Counted from the first letter of the stretch, positions 1 through 14,584 are shown. The stretch is DNA of 64,000 bases from Chrysomallon squamiferum (GCA_012295275.1 CM022677.1:4632715-4696714); one strand, 5' to 3'. Made by a program: numbers and translations. Notes: generated by a model not told the origin, from the letters alone.

Positions 1-83
1 AGTATTAAATATTTTTTAATATTTTAGACTTCTCATAATAAAATCAAAGATATAACTATTACCTATAATTAATTATAAAATTT

Positions 84-377
84 TGTTTAGAATAGAGAAA
101 TAATAGCCATTGCTTCCTATTGTGTAAAGGTCAGATTATGTAATATGTTAAAGTAATTAGTGGGGAGTAAGTGCTAGCAAGCTAGATTAAGATGTCTCTG
201 CCTCCAATTGTGAACTTTCATGTGATATGACCATATATGGCAATTTCTGCCTGGAATTTTTCGGGGGACGTTCTCAGAGCAAAAGGCTGCACTTTGGCCT
301 TGGACATTGCAGGACTTAAACTATTGCTAGTGAAGGTGGCGACACCGGTATGTGTGTGTTTTGTATTCTTTTTTTTC

Positions 378-428
<51 letters not shown>

Positions 429-655
429 TATTGGTTTGGTGTTTTTAGTTTGGAACTGTAGAATATTTTATGATTTTTTTTAATGAACCTGGTCAGTTTG
501 TCCTTGGAGACGACATTGTTGCTATGTTGTAAATGTTAACATTGCTATATCACGAATTACCTAGTATTAAAGCACTTTAATTGGAAACCCCATCTTGTTT
601 GTTTACTCCTTAGACAGTCAGCTAAGAGAACCGCGTGCTTCCACCCTCCGTTACA
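84..655 (+). mobile_element. LTR-like repeat (probable solo LTR)
   Basis: The stretch starts TGTTTAG and ends GTTACA, giving the TG...CA ends expected of an LTR. It is followed at once by TTTGGTGTCACAAGTGGGAC, which looks like the primer-binding region of Gypsy- or BEL-type retrotransposons. It contains a poly-T/CT-rich tract (about 368-427). A reverse-complement relative lies at about 50,410-51,062: both contain the block GTGTCGCCACCT, the block CTTGCTAGCACTT and the block CTGACCTTTA in the same relative order. That shared order supports a dispersed repeat. No second LTR or pol gene follows, so it is either a solo LTR or an LTR with a short internal remnant. Exact ends are inferred. Confidence 0.45.
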
Positions 656-680
656 TTTGGTGTCACAAGTGGGACTATAA
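656..680 (+). other. primer-binding-like site next to LTR
   Basis: TTTGGTGTCACAAGTGGGAC directly follows the putative LTR end. The form TGGTGTCA...GTGGGA is typical of the tRNA primer-binding region of metazoan LTR retrotransposons. No internal coding sequence can be read after it. Confidence 0.35.
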
Positions 681-1824
681 GGCGGTTAGGATTAAACTGA
701 TACTTAGAAATAGGTGAAAGTCAGCCAATACACTCACCTGACCAGGCCTACAGAAAATTTAATGTTGATGTTTATGCGAGACTACATGTTTGACGACACA
801 AGATTCCTAACTGAAGAGAGATACCTGATGTACATTATTCCAAACTGATCCAAGAACTTTTACCTTTTTTTTCTCACATGAATACTCAATAAAAATAGTA
901 ATAATAACATGTTTATTAGGATGTCAGTATTAACGTTAATATTACGTTTAGTGGATGTTATAACTATTGGTAAAAATTTCTTCAGGTCTACCTGTATTTT
1001 GGTTTGCGTAGCATACTGCATTGACTAATAGTTCATGAGTTAATAAGTTTTCTCAAGAGCACTTAGCCAGGACCTGCCAGGTTGGAAACAAATAATCACG
1101 ATGATATTTCCTGTCCCGCAGATATTTTTCATGTTCTTCGGAGACACAGCAAAAACCTTTGCGGCTCTTCAGTCGAAAACAGGGGAGAGTGAATCTCTGC
1201 TGATGTACAGCCATGAATTGCTAAGACTCTGTCAGCAGCTGGAACACGATGAATGTTATCACGGTCAGCGAGATCACAATCTGACACATTTTTGTTCAAG
1301 GTGTCAGAGATACCCATTTGAATGCGATTTACACGTGAAATTTTACTACAGTTGATATGGGTAACTGTAAGTGATAACAACGATGATATTTACTCATACA
1401 GAAAACCCGAGTATTGAGAAATACAGAGTGTACACCAGAATCTTGCTACATCGCAGTTCTAAAATGTGCTCCAGTTTTGTTTATTATCTTATAAGTAGAT
1501 TTATGTCAGCATGGTCCAGCATGCTTCGGTAGTTATAAAGATTTGTTCCGTATCATTCGTCATTTTCCAGCTGTCAACGCGGTCGCATGTAAAATTATTA
1601 TTATGATACAGCTGAATGACAAAATTAGTGTATTTTTATATTGTCTTCGCCTCAGAAAATGTTTATAAAGGGTTGTCATTTGTTTATTTATTAATTTATT
1701 TATTTATTGAAACTATTACCTATCTTGCTTGACACCTATCCTTCTATCTATCTTTCTGTCTATCTTTTGAACCTACTGGCCTGCCGATAGGCTATCTATA
1801 TAATATCTCTGTCTATCCTCCATA

Positions 1825-1903
<79 letters not shown>

Positions 1904-2400
1904 CTTTATCCATCTACATTACATTCCATCAATAACCATCCATGAATCACCTATTCATCTTCTTGACTATCTCCCTAAATAATTATAACTACTTTCTATA
2001 ATCTATCTTTCTGTGATACTGTCCATTTACAATTCCCATATTTAGCCATCCATATCACTGGCACACACTCACAAACGCACGCACACACACACACACATTC
2101 ATTTTCTTATGCATATATATGTGGATATCACCTATCTACATACATCTCCATATGTATGTCTATCTACACATTTTCTCAGTTTATCAATATAATCAATCTA
2201 ACTAACAGTTATATAATCTGTCTAATTTTCTTTTATCTTGTCCATCCATTGAAATCAATAACCATCAATAACATACATCAGTCATTTAAACATCTCCTTT
2301 TCTACATCTCCTATGTATCCACCTACAGATCTCCCTATTTTTCTGAATGTTTGCACACATATACACTCAGTATATTCACACTCTTCAAAAAACAAGCAAA
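681..2400. other. intergenic, no supported gene
   Basis: AT-rich sequence with no recognisable exon. Positions 1,101-1,380 are open in one frame on each strand but match no family I know and show no consistent splice sites. An (AT)n microsatellite occupies about 1,822-1,902, followed by TCTA/CATA-rich imperfect repeats. Confidence 0.5.
1822..1902. repeat. (AT)n microsatellite
   Basis: About 80 bases of near-perfect AT dinucleotide repeat. Confidence 0.95.
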
Positions 2401-4613
2401 TTTTCCTTCCCATACACATGTATATACTATTCCCTGCTCCAACTTATGCATACCTACACCTGTATATACATTCAGTCTTCCACATTACCATCCATACTTG
2501 CCTACACCTATCTGTCTGTATGTCTGCTACATAACTATCTACATACATCTACATATCAACCTACTGAACTACTGACCTACATACCTATTTGTTTATCTAT
2601 CCACATTACAACAGATCAATAACCATCCATCAATCATATATCTAATTCCCTGTCAAACTACCTACATATATAACTAACTGTGCCTGCATTACAACCTGTA
2701 TGATTTAAGTATACATCTGTCTGTCTACACTCTCAGCCTGGCACACAAACACATGACAGAAAGAAGAAAACACAGAATAGATAAATCGACATTGTCATGT
2801 TCACCTGTCTACCTAAATTCATCTACATCTATCAATTCATTTAACTTCTACTGGTCTGTCTATTAGTCTATCAATATCTCCCTCTTTCTTTCTCTATAAC
2901 ATGCGATCAGTTTCCTTTTTCCACGTAAATACCACCTGTAATGTATTGAAAATGATTTTGAACTTCCAATTTCAACTATTTTACGTCTATTTTCTTAACT
3001 TTTTATGATTTGTAAATTAGATGAAGTATTATTAAATAGCTTTCAAATATTGTCCTAAATATGGTGTATTGTATATGCGTAAATATACAACAAATTTCAT
3101 ATAAAAATAATTTGTAAATGAATTCATTGTTTTTAAAGAGACAAATCGAAAAGAAATAAATTAACTTGAATAAAAACATTAAATAAAATAAGAATTTTAC
3201 AATAATTCAATAAATGGTAATAACACATTAAATAAACCAAAACTAAAGGAAACTGGTTATTTAAAAGACAAAGAAAACGCAAGGAATGTTACTAAGCTGG
3301 TGCTGTCTGTTACAAAACATTATACACAATTAGTTCTTTTAAATCTAATTTACCGTCGCATCGCATATGCGGAGTAATCTATTTCAGAAGTTTGTGGTCT
3401 ACGGGAAATAACTCTATTTAACACGTTGGAAAATATACAATAAAGACTGAGTGTGAAGTAAAATATTAAAAAAGAACAAAATAACAAATAGAAATCACAT
3501 AGAAATATATATTTTTTCAATGAATGAAGCGACGAATGATTATTAATGACATCATAAGTCTGCTGAATATAGATCATTCACTCAATTTACTGAATTCACT
3601 AAAATTATTTTATTTAAACCTATATATTATTTTTTATTTCTATTTAATATAATTGTTTCTTTATGATAAATATATGCCTGAAATAATTTTATTTCCTTTC
3701 TCTTTTCTTTTTCCCTTGTTTCAGTATTCTTTCTTAATTAACTTTTTATTTATCATTTTAATTAGTATTATTGTAGTTATTGTTGTTATTTTTATTGTTA
3801 ATCTCGTTATTTCAGATATTACTAAAAAAAAAGAAACAATTATCAATAGATAGATAGATATACAGACACACACACACATAGAAAAGAAAGAATCTGGTCC
3901 ACATGTTTTCCTTAGATGATTGTTATATACATAAGCTGATATGTATGTAGTTAAATAATAGATAGATAGATACACTGAAGATAGCTAGTGATGGATATAG
4001 ATATAGATAGACATTTTACATTTCATAGGCAAATGAACTTGTAAGAAAATGTTTGTATATGCGTTATAATATAATATCATATTAACCTCGCTTTTAACAT
4101 CTTTTCTTTTATTGGTCATTTTAATCTCTCTGTCGGTCTGTCTATCCATATATCTATCTATCAATATGTTTGTCTGTCTGTCTGTCTATCCATCTATCTA
4201 TCAATATGTCTGACTGTCTATGTCTCTGTCTGTCTGTCTATCTATCCACCTACCTATCTACCTCTCAGACTGTAGAGATAAGTGCAGGTGTAGCTGTAAT
4301 TATAACTTCAGTAATTTTGTTATAAACAGAAAATATTGATAATAAAGCAGCGATGATATTTTATCTCACTGGGAGAGGTTCTGTGTATTCTGAAAATACT
4401 GAAGGATCTTTATTTATTTATGTATTTATTTATTTATTTATTTTCTTAAGTAAGTTAATTAATTTGTGTTTTACTTTATTTTTAATAATAAGAATCTGTA
4501 TTAAAGTTTCAAGTATTTATGAAAGATACACTTGTAAATGTCAATAATATGCTGAAATTAATTCATTTTGATCTAGTCTCTCACCTCTAAATTGCAGCCC
4601 TACTATCTTAACA

Positions 4614-4657
<44 letters not shown>

Positions 4658-4940
4658 TAATAATCATCATCATCATCATCATCATCATAATGTGGATGAT
4701 ATTTTTTTTATAGACATCTTTAAAAGTGGATTCATTATTCAACTTCTTAGGTACGTTATACCAATTAATGAAAAATTAAGCTTATTATTTATTTATTTAT
4801 TTATTTATTTTTCAAAATAAAATTATCTACTATTAAAAAATAACACTTGTATTTTTCAATAAACTGTGTTTTCAATACATAATATTATAGCTGCGCCTCT
4901 GTTTACAACATAAAACATGTAATATAAATAGTGATGGCGG
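2400..4940 (+). repeat. segmental duplication, copy A
   Basis: This block recurs in the same orientation at about 10,120-13,435. Shared landmarks are CTCCAACTTATGCATACCTA (A near 2,435, B near 10,130), ATTTACCGTCGCATCGCA (A near 3,350, B near 11,877), a short TTTATCTCACTGGGAGAG block (A near 4,358, B near 12,847) and GTGATGGCGG at the far end (A near 4,930, B near 13,422). The offset grows from about 7.7 kb to about 8.5 kb because copy B holds about 0.75 kb of extra sequence around 10,750-11,540. No conserved reading frame was found. Confidence 0.85.
4612..4688. repeat. (AAT)n then (CAT)n microsatellite
   Basis: About 40 bases of AAT repeats run into ATC repeats. It lies inside copy A of the duplication; copy B has an (ACT)n/(AAT)n array at the matching place. 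Confidence 0.9.
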
Positions 4941-6316
4941 ACCTGAAGTTGCGTGTTATTATAAATAAGTAAACAGTTTCTTTTTTCTTGTAGATGTAGA
5001 TTGTTCTTCCTACGGATGGGTCACCTCCATGGGTGTCCATGGGCAAAACCGTCTTCCCGTGTGTAGTGGTCCAACAAGAATGACATGACAGTTGACATGA
5101 TGCGAAAAGCAGCTCAAACCACAAACTGATAAAAAAACACCCGATGAATATAAAGCTGATAATACTTATTAAAACACTATGTTATTTACGAAACATCATA
5201 AACGTGAAGAATGTGAACATGATGATCAGTAAATATAATCATTGAAATTTAGATTAATTTATTTCAATAATCGGACATCTCGATTGTTGGTTTTGTTTCG
5301 GTTTGAACAGAAAGACATATCTTTGCGGTAGACATACCTAAAATAACACGAATTACTTCGAAAATATAAAAAATAATTATTATATCAATCGGAGTTGAAA
5401 ATAAAAATTAATATTCGGCTAACTTCGTTTTCACGTTCGGGTCTATGACGTCATCAGTGCTTTGTTTACATAGATACAGTTGGCGATATTGAAGATTAGC
5501 GCATTCGAGTTAGTTCTGACTCTACTTTCCTTCTTTTTACTTTGTTTATTGAATTGCATCTGCAAGTGATGAAGGTTACATTTGTGTAGGTTTAATTTTT
5601 ATATTATTAACATATTTAAGTCCAAACTGGACATATTGTTTTATTCACAGTGAGGTTGTGCTAGATTATTTTTAGATTAGATAATCAGTGATAACTGAAA
5701 ACTGTGTCTATGCATTACTTTCTAACCTCTAATGCTATGATTCCTGTTTCTTATATTGTTAATATACCCTTGTCAAAATATGTTTATTTTTACATAAAAA
5801 TAACAACAACAATCAATAATAGATAGTGTTTCGAATGATTAATATTTTTTATTTTTGGTGTTTTTTCTCTTTCATGCAATCAGGTTCAGCACAGATTTTG
5901 TTTTTAAAATCTACATTAAAATAAAAATTTGAATTTATTTTATTATTTGAAGTGTTCAAACTCAAAGAAATGATATCAGAGTTTATTCATACTGAGAAGA
6001 AGAAATCTCGTGTGGTTAGCCGCTGTATATCTTAGCGATCACACCCAGGACCGGTCCCAGGGATTTTCCTCTTTATATTCTAAAGATCTCAACTATACAA
6101 GATGGCGCCATGACTACATGTGCAGGTTCCTCCAGACACTGTTGTTCTGTTATATTAGCAGTTACATAATCTGTGATATTAGCAGTTATATAATCTGTCG
6201 GTATTGGTATTACTGCTAAATACAAGAGTCTTTTCAATACTCATTTATTTATTTATTTATAGTCATAATATATATATTATTATTATTATTAGTAGTAGTA
6301 GTACTAGTAGTAGTAC

Positions 6317-6348
<32 letters not shown>

Positions 6349-6400
6349 TTAAGACCGTTATTTACATTTCAGCTGAGAAACAAGTTTTTAGTTACCCTTG
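4941..6400. other. intergenic with a possible promoter
   Basis: No recognisable exon. Base composition becomes less AT-biased around 5,430-5,580, where a CRE-like TGACGTCATCA occurs at 5,446-5,456. This could be a promoter or first non-coding exon of a plus-strand gene, but no coding exon can be tied to it with confidence. Confidence 0.25.
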
Positions 6401-6429
6401 GATTACTGTGTTTCTTCAGAAACTAAAAA

Positions 6430-6516
6430 ATGAAAACATTTCAAATCCGCGTGGAAGAGCCCATGGACGTGGACCCCTTCGACGACAGAGACATTCAACC
6501 CATGGATACATCCTGA
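6430..6516 (+). CDS. putative short ORF or exon, unidentified
   Basis: An ATG at 6,430 opens a 28-codon frame ending TGA. It contains the acidic run VEEPMDVDPFDDRDIQPMD, which is unusual for this AT-rich window. A possible splice acceptor (TTTCTTCAG) lies just upstream at about 6,419. A second frame through the same bases is open and RG-rich (NPRGRAHGRGPLRRQR) and could instead be the coding one if a donor at about 6,524 (AG/GTATCG) is used. I do not recognise either peptide. A chance ORF is possible. Confidence 0.2.
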   Translation: MKTFQIRVEEPMDVDPFDDRDIQPMDTS

Positions 6517-8296
6517 GTATTAGGTATCGTAATAAAATTTTGACAGCGTCCGCTTTTTTTTTTTTTTTTTTTTATATTTCAATTATTTATCACACATATT
6601 AATAGATACGGTATATTGTTTATAGTTTATAAACTGATATTCCTGGAACGTACCTACACATTCACATTTATTACTCTTTATACAGCTATATACGACGTTT
6701 CGTTATCAGCGATTTTCTGTGGTGCGCAATGACGTACACCGAGAACCCCACAAACAGAAGAAAGAAACTATAGCTCAAGGGAGATTACTCTCATATATAT
6801 TTTTTTTTTTTTTCGGGGAAGCGGGATTTCTACTTTTATTTGCGGTATTTGTTATTTATGGTTTTTCTCAGTTAAATGTAGATTCTAAGAATCATGAAGA
6901 GTTGACTTCTTTATTATATACAGGTAATGGTAGAATATTACTTTCTTGAAATGTTTTTTGCTTTTTTCGGGTGTCATTTCCTGGCGTGCTGAAATGTTAA
7001 ATAAAAACATATGAAAGTTAATATGTTTTCATATATCTGTGAAATTTAAATTGTACTGTGTTAACATTTCAAAATAAAAACGACATACACGCACACACAA
7101 ACACACACACTGATACCTAAACTAACATTTATTTTTATAAATACAACACATTGTAAAACAATGAAATTCTTTTTCTAAAAACTATTGAAATAAGCTATCG
7201 TTTTCTTCAAAACGATTGCGTTTTTCAGCCATGGATTTCTATTTAAAAATGACGAATAATTTTCAACTAAAGATTTGCAGTGACGTAGAAAGATCGGCGG
7301 GAAATATAAATATGTCGACTAGACATATCTCAGATCTATATTGAGAAAAGATCAAACCCAACGTTAGGCCTATAATTCCCATACATATTTGTAACTACCG
7401 TCAGTTTTTTGCACGCACACGCTCACGCACAGTCTTATACAGAGTCGGTTTTAAGCTAAGAGTTATGTATATGCATCATGATCATAATATCTGTATGTCA
7501 AAACGTAGTACAGTAATTCATCTAGTACTTCAAATACTATATTATTTGTTTTAAGATACAACTCTAGCATTATTTAAGAAGCTTTCCAAGGCAACTTAGA
7601 AATGTAATAAATTATCCGCATTATTTTTAATTAACCTTAGACAAAGAATGGGAAATAGTGAATGCAAAATGGGCTATAGATATAGAGATTTCAGCAGTTG
7701 TTATCTACATAAACACACACACACACACACACACTCGCGCACACATCATCATTTATATATGTGCTTGTTTTTATGTATTTATGCATATATTTAGAAATCG
7801 CGTTAGCTTTGGAATTTTATTTTATTTAAAAAAAGAGTCATTTTCTAATTTCTTTAGAATTTATTTAATCTGTATAAGAGAGAGCTTTGTCCGGTTCATC
7901 TTTAAATCCAATTCGCTATTTCTCCGCTGTGTTTTTACTAAACATTTTTTCATCTATAAAACAGTTTAACATTGGATACAGAAGCATTCGGGATTGTACA
8001 GAAATACACTTCTAGAACAATACATTTATAAAAATATTTAAAACATTTAAGAAACATTACATAGTATCCTTTTTTTATATCTATAAATAAAAGTGTAACC
8101 TCTCAAAACATTTTTTGACAAAAATATTTCCGCACTGGCTGCAACGCCATCATATTTTGTATCATATTTTGTATAAACAAGAATGTATATCGCCAAATAT
8201 AACAATATCGTTATTAAATCTGCTTTTTTAACTATCAAAGACGTTGTATGGAATGTTCTGTTACTGTTGTCTTCGTTCGCAAAAGTTAAATTATTA

Positions 8297-8339
<43 letters not shown>

Positions 8340-10110
8340 GTTGTTGTTGTTGTTGTTATTATTATATATACATACTAGTGGTAATATAGGCCAAATAGAA
8401 GAACATTATTAATTAATTAATGTATTTATCATTATTATTATTAGTAGTAGTAGTTGTAGTAGTAGTAGTAGTAGTATTGAAATAAATCATGTAGACTGTC
8501 TAAAACTTTTTATGAGGATGCTAATGATCTACCTTTTATTTATTTTTATGTTGCCTTGAAAGTGAACACGTTCCAATATTTCTTATGTTTAATGCAGGAA
8601 AATTTGAAACATTGAAAAGTTTAACATGAACAGAAGTTTAAATATTTAACAACAAATGTAAAGAAAGCTAACAAAGGGTCGAGAAATGGAAAAATGAAGA
8701 GTTAATTTTACTTGAATTCTTTCAGTAGCTGTTTTCATTTGTCACCAGTAATCTATGTTTAGTTACAACGGGAAGGTCTACGTTGTTCAAGCCACCGAGA
8801 GACGTCCTGTCCGTCTCTTTACAATAATCTCTTACGTCTACAAATCGTGCTGGGATGGGTATTGAAATTACTTCTTAATTTTATTATACTGAATACAAAT
8901 TATCATGTAAATCATATTTATTTTTAATCTTCGCTGAATTTACCCACTGATAACAAAATAAGACGCAAGTTTTATAATGTCTGTATTATTTATATGAGAA
9001 ATTAAAATTACATTAATTAGAGATTATCAGTTATATTATTGAATAAACATGGAATTTCATTCTAGATTAACTTACTTTTCTCAATGTTTTAAAAAAATAA
9101 TCTGATATAGTCTTAATTACATAATTTGACAAAATTTGAATTTTAGATTAATCATGTAATTTCATGTAGAGAGAGATGTAAATTGTGTCGCGGAATGTCA
9201 TGTTACTGCAGTCATAAAACAAAGTATCGCATTGTGACACTGAAAGGTGACAGTTAATTTTCAGTAACATCAGTACAATAATAAATACAATATTCATCTA
9301 GCACTTCATGCGTTTTTGTATTATCTTATTATTGATAACAAAATAACTTAATATTAAAAACCATAATTGTTCAGTGTACGAAAAGAAGGACATTAATCTG
9401 GAAAAAACAAACAAAACAAATACAGATGTGTTTTTCAGTCTACTGTGTTAGTATTACAGCTTCACTTTTACTTTCAGTATATTGACTTGTGTACCTAATA
9501 ACATTACCGAAAAAATCGATTTTTTTTTTTTAATTTTTGATAACTGTACACTAATTGTACAATAACAAAAATAAAATTATCTATAGACGTGTGTTAAGGA
9601 ATGGGTTTGTGTGTGTATATAGGTCAGTACTTCACACAAACCCACTCCTTAACTCACATGTCTATCAGTGTGTCTACAAATCAGTCTAACAAACTAGTAA
9701 CATACATACCTATCAGTTTATCTCTCTAGCTTATACGTCTGTTTTTCAATAACCATCTATCAATCATATGTCCAGCTCCCTGAATATCTAACTATATACT
9801 ACTTCAAACCTCTCTATCTTGCTGTATATATGTCTGTATAATACATCTGTATTTATCTCTGGATATCTACCTATAATCTATCTCTATTTATCTATATAAC
9901 ATATCTGTATTTATTTCTCTATATCTGTCTGTATAATCTTTCTGTATTTATCTTGTACAGCCACTTATAATCTATCAATTCATCACTAACACAATCCAAA
10001 CACAGATCCAATCCTCTGTTTTTCTGTGTGTCTGTGTGTGTGTATGTCAGTGTGTATGTGTTTGTGTGTTTATCAAATATACTCTCTCTCTCTGAACTCT
10101 CTATTTCTAA
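6517..10110. other. intergenic, simple repeats only
   Basis: No supported gene. Simple repeats include (AC)n at about 7,711-7,740, (TAT)n/(TTG)n at about 8,295-8,357, a TAG-rich run at about 8,440-8,475 and TCTA/CTGT-rich stretches after 9,700. A slightly richer patch at about 8,750-8,860 shows nothing recognisable. Confidence 0.5.
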
Positions 10111-10119
10111 CATGTTCTT

Positions 10120-11215
10120 ACTATTCTCTGCTCCAACTTATGCATACCTACACCTGCATATACATTCAGTCTTCCACATTACCGTCCATACTTGCCTACA
10201 CTTACCTGTCTCTCTGTGTCTCTGCTATCTATTAGCTAACTATCTACATATATCTACTGAACTACTGACCTACCTACCTGTCTGTATCTATGTGTGTCTG
10301 ATATATGTTAGGTGCCTGTCTACATACATCTACATATCAACCTACTGAACTACTCACCTACATACCTATCTGTTTATCTATCCACATTATAACAGATCAA
10401 TAACCATCCATCAATCATCTATCTAATTCCCTGTCAAACTACCTACATATATAACTAACTGTGCCTGCATTACAACCTGTATGATTTATATATACATCTG
10501 TCTGTCTACACTCTCAGCCTGGCACACAAACACACGACAGAAAGAAGAATTACACAGAATAGACAGATGGCCATTGTCATGTTTACCTATCTACCTAAAT
10601 TCATCTACATCTATGAATTCATTTGGTAACTTCTACTGATCTGTCTATCAATCTATCAATATATCCCTATTTCTTCCTGTGTATCTTCCTGTTTATCTCT
10701 TTACCTGTTAACCTCCCATCAGACAGTCAGTCTCATATCTCTGTCAATCATCTCTCCTTTCCTTTAAATCACTTACAGCTGCTCTCAAGTTAATTGCTAA
10801 CAATCTTTATGAAAACAACCTTAATCTGGAACCTGCACTCTATTTAAAAAAATAATTGCTCCACATATTTTCATTTCTTCTGCAATAATTTCTAATTAGC
10901 AGTGTAGAACCACACATAGCTTTTGTAGTGTTCTTAGTCATTATAGAGCAAGTTGTTTAATAGAATAAATATTTAAAAGTATTTTTCCATTCTATTTAAT
11001 TGTCTGATAAATAACAAATAATTTAAACAAAAAAATAGATCAATAAAAAGGTATCAAAATTGTAAATTTTATATTCTGGTCAAATTAAAATAACAAATGT
11101 GTCTTTTAAATCTACATTCATAAAGATAAATGAAATATTTTCATATATTAAACAAGAAGAATGCATTGATGAGATCAAAATGTGTTAAAGTTAAGCAATA
11201 CAAACATAAGATGAA

Positions 11216-11271
<56 letters not shown>

Positions 11272-13092
11272 AAATACCATACTAATACTTCTCAAAGCTG
11301 AAATCCATAAAATTGTGAACACTCCTCTCTATCTTCAGCACTGACCTGCCTTGCACTGTAAAGGTGAACTTTGTCTTTGTCCAAGTCTTTAAAATAATAC
11401 AAAATCTGACATAGACTTGACAGTATCCACCTGTAAACTGAAAATAATTCATTATCAGAAAGGAAGATTCAGGTTTAGTTTGTACCAATAAATCGGTGAA
11501 TTTCTGGAAGTATTTTGCCGGTCTGACTTTGCTTTTATTACTTTTTAAGTTTTATTATTAAATAGCCTTCAAATATTGTCCTAAATATGGTGTATTATAT
11601 ATGCGCAAATATACCAAAAATTTCATATACAAATAATTTGTAAATAAATTCATTGTTTTTAAAGAGACAAATGGAAAAGAAATAAATTAACTTGATTAAA
11701 AACATTAAATAAAATAAGCATTTTACAATAATTCAATAAATAATAATAACACGTTAAATAAACCAAAACAAAAGGAAACTGGTTACTTAGAAGACAAAGA
11801 AAACGCAAGGAATGTTACTAAGCTGGTGCTGTCTGTTACAAAACATTATACACAATTAGTTCTTTTAAATCTAATTTACCGTCGCATCGCACATATGCGG
11901 AATAATCTATTTCAGAAGTTTGTGGTCTACGGGAAATAACTGTATTTAACACGTTGAAGAATATACAAAAAAGACTGAGTGTCAAGTAAACTATTAAAAA
12001 AGAACAAAACAACAAAAAGAAATCACATAGAAATATATATTTGTTTTCAATAAATGAAACGATGAAAGATTATTAGTGACATCATAAGTCTTCTGAATAT
12101 AGAACATTCACTCAATTTACTGAATTCACTGAACTGATTTTATATAAATCTATATATTATTTTTTATTTCTATTTAATATAATTGTTTATTTATGATAAA
12201 TATTATCCTGAAATAATTTTCTTTCTTACTCGTTTCTTTTTCTCTTGTTTCAGTGTTCTTTCTTAATTATTATTTTATTTATCATTTTAATTAGTATTAT
12301 TGTTGTTATTTTTATCGTTAATCTCGTTATTTGAAATATTATTACTGAAAAAAAAAATTAGCAATAGATAGACAGATATACAGACACAAACACACACATA
12401 GAAAAATAAAGCATCTGGTTATACGTGTTTGCCTTAGATGATAGTTATATATATAAGTTGATATGTATCTAGTTAAATAATAGGTAGATAGATACACTGA
12501 AGATAGTTAGGGATGGATATAGATATAGGTAGACATTTTACACTTCATAGGCAAATGAACTTGTAAGAAAATGTTTGTATATGCGTTATAATATAATCAT
12601 ATTAACCTAGCTTTAAACATCTTTTCTTTTATTGGTCATTTTAATCTCTCTGTCGATCTGTCTATCCATATATCTATCTATCAATATATCTGTCTTACTG
12701 TCTATGTCTATATTTGTCTGTCTATCTATCCACCTACCTATCTAGCTCTCAGACTGTAGAGATAAGTGCAGGTGTAGCTGTAATTATAACTTCAGTAATT
12801 TTGTTATAAACACTGCAGAAAATATTGATAATAAAACAGCGATGATATTTTATCTCACTGGGAGAGATTCTGTGTATTCTGAAAATACTGGAGGATCTTT
12901 ATTTATTTATTTATTTATATTCTTAACTAAGTTAATTAATTTGTGTTTTACTTTAGTTTTAATAATTAGAATCTGTATTAAAGTTTCAAGTATTTATGAA
13001 AGATACACTTGTAAATATCAATAATATGGTGAAGTTAGTTCATTTTAATATAGTATCTCACCTCTAAATTGTAACCCCACTATCTTAACAAA

Positions 13093-13181
<89 letters not shown>

Positions 13182-13435
13182 TGGAAGACATTCAATTTTT
13201 TTCATAGGCAGCTTTAAAAGTTGATTCATTATTCAACTTGTTAGGTACGTTAAACCAATTAATGAAAAATTAAGCTTATTATTTATTTATTTATTTATTA
13301 TGCAAAATAAAAGTATCTAATATTGTTAATTAAGAAAGAACACTTGTATTATTTAATAAACTGTGTTTTCAATACATAATAGTATCGCTGCACCTCTGTT
13401 TAAAACATGTAACATAAACAGTGATGGCGGTACTG
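10120..13435 (+). repeat. segmental duplication, copy B
   Basis: Direct copy of about 2,400-4,940 (see copy A for landmarks). It differs by many substitutions and small indels and by roughly 0.75 kb of extra sequence, including an (AAT)n array at about 11,217-11,270. Where copy A has AAT/CAT repeats, copy B has (ACT)n and (AAT)n at about 13,094-13,180. Confidence 0.85.
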
Positions 13436-13633
13436 TAAAATGACTCCTACTTAGCTTTCCAGTGAAACAATAAAATGTCACATTAGTATGGTAGTGTTCT
13501 CGATAATTTGGATTTCATATATAATTCTACTGATTTTTTGTAAAACAAAATATGATGTCGTTTTTTTTTAAAGTGTTTTTTTATAGAAAATAAAAAGGTG
13601 AGAATGAGCGAGACAATTATTTGAGAAGCACAG

Positions 13634-13696
<63 letters not shown>

Positions 13697-14320
13697 GTAG
13701 TAGTAGTAGTAGTAGTAGTAGTAGAAGTAAATAAATAAACAAATAATTGAATAAATAAACATTTACATCGTATAATAACATCTTTTGTTATAACTTACTA
13801 TGTAGGTCAGAGGTTTATATTGAAAATATTAAATACGTTTCTGGATTATTATTTTTTTAATTAACAAAGTAGGATTGTAGGATAAGAGGATAGATTAAAA
13901 ATATGACATTTTATAATTTGACCACATTATTTATATTTACTAGTGCAGAATGAGGAAGATCAATATTTTGTTTTATAGATAATCAGAATTATAGCGCACG
14001 CTTATGAATTAATATATTTTTTGAATAAGAACAATGAATTTTTCATACAACATATAAATCTTGAGCAGTCAAGATCACTCTGCATAATGTTACTAATCAA
14101 CCTGAAGTTTATTAAATAGGAAGTATAATTACAATAGCATTTCAAGACAAAATTAAACCTCTATTTTTGTAACAATGCATTCCAATAATGAATTATAGAT
14201 TATAGTGACATATGCCTTTAAGATTTTGTATTATGAGCCCATTACACTTTTATTTGATGTCACAGACTGTCACAATGAAACCATAATGAAGCAAATTAAT
14301 AATAATTTTGTTTTAGTTTA
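13436..14320. other. intergenic, simple repeats only
   Basis: No supported gene. An (AAT)n/(AGT)n array fills about 13,636-13,724; the rest is plain AT-rich sequence. Confidence 0.5.
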
Positions 14321-14338
14321 TTATTATTGTTATTGTTA

Positions 14339-14386
<48 letters not shown>

Positions 14387-14529
14387 GTACACAGGCCCAC
14401 GGGCACACACACGCATGCCGCTTTCTTTCTTTCTTTGAGTAGAGCAAGAAGAACAACAAGAGCCAGTACTGCCAGCGCTTTACTTTTTTTTTTTTTTTTT
14501 TTTTTTTTCCCATGTTTTCCTTTTATTTT

Positions 14530-14584
<55 letters not shown>

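Noticed and set aside
1101-1380. Overlapping frames on both strands suggesting a small gene
   Set aside because: No family match, no consistent splice sites, and a hydrophobic leader-like third frame is cut by a stop.
4903-5124. Minus-strand 73-codon frame
   Set aside because: No recognisable domain and no splice support; the second half is AT-rich low-information sequence.
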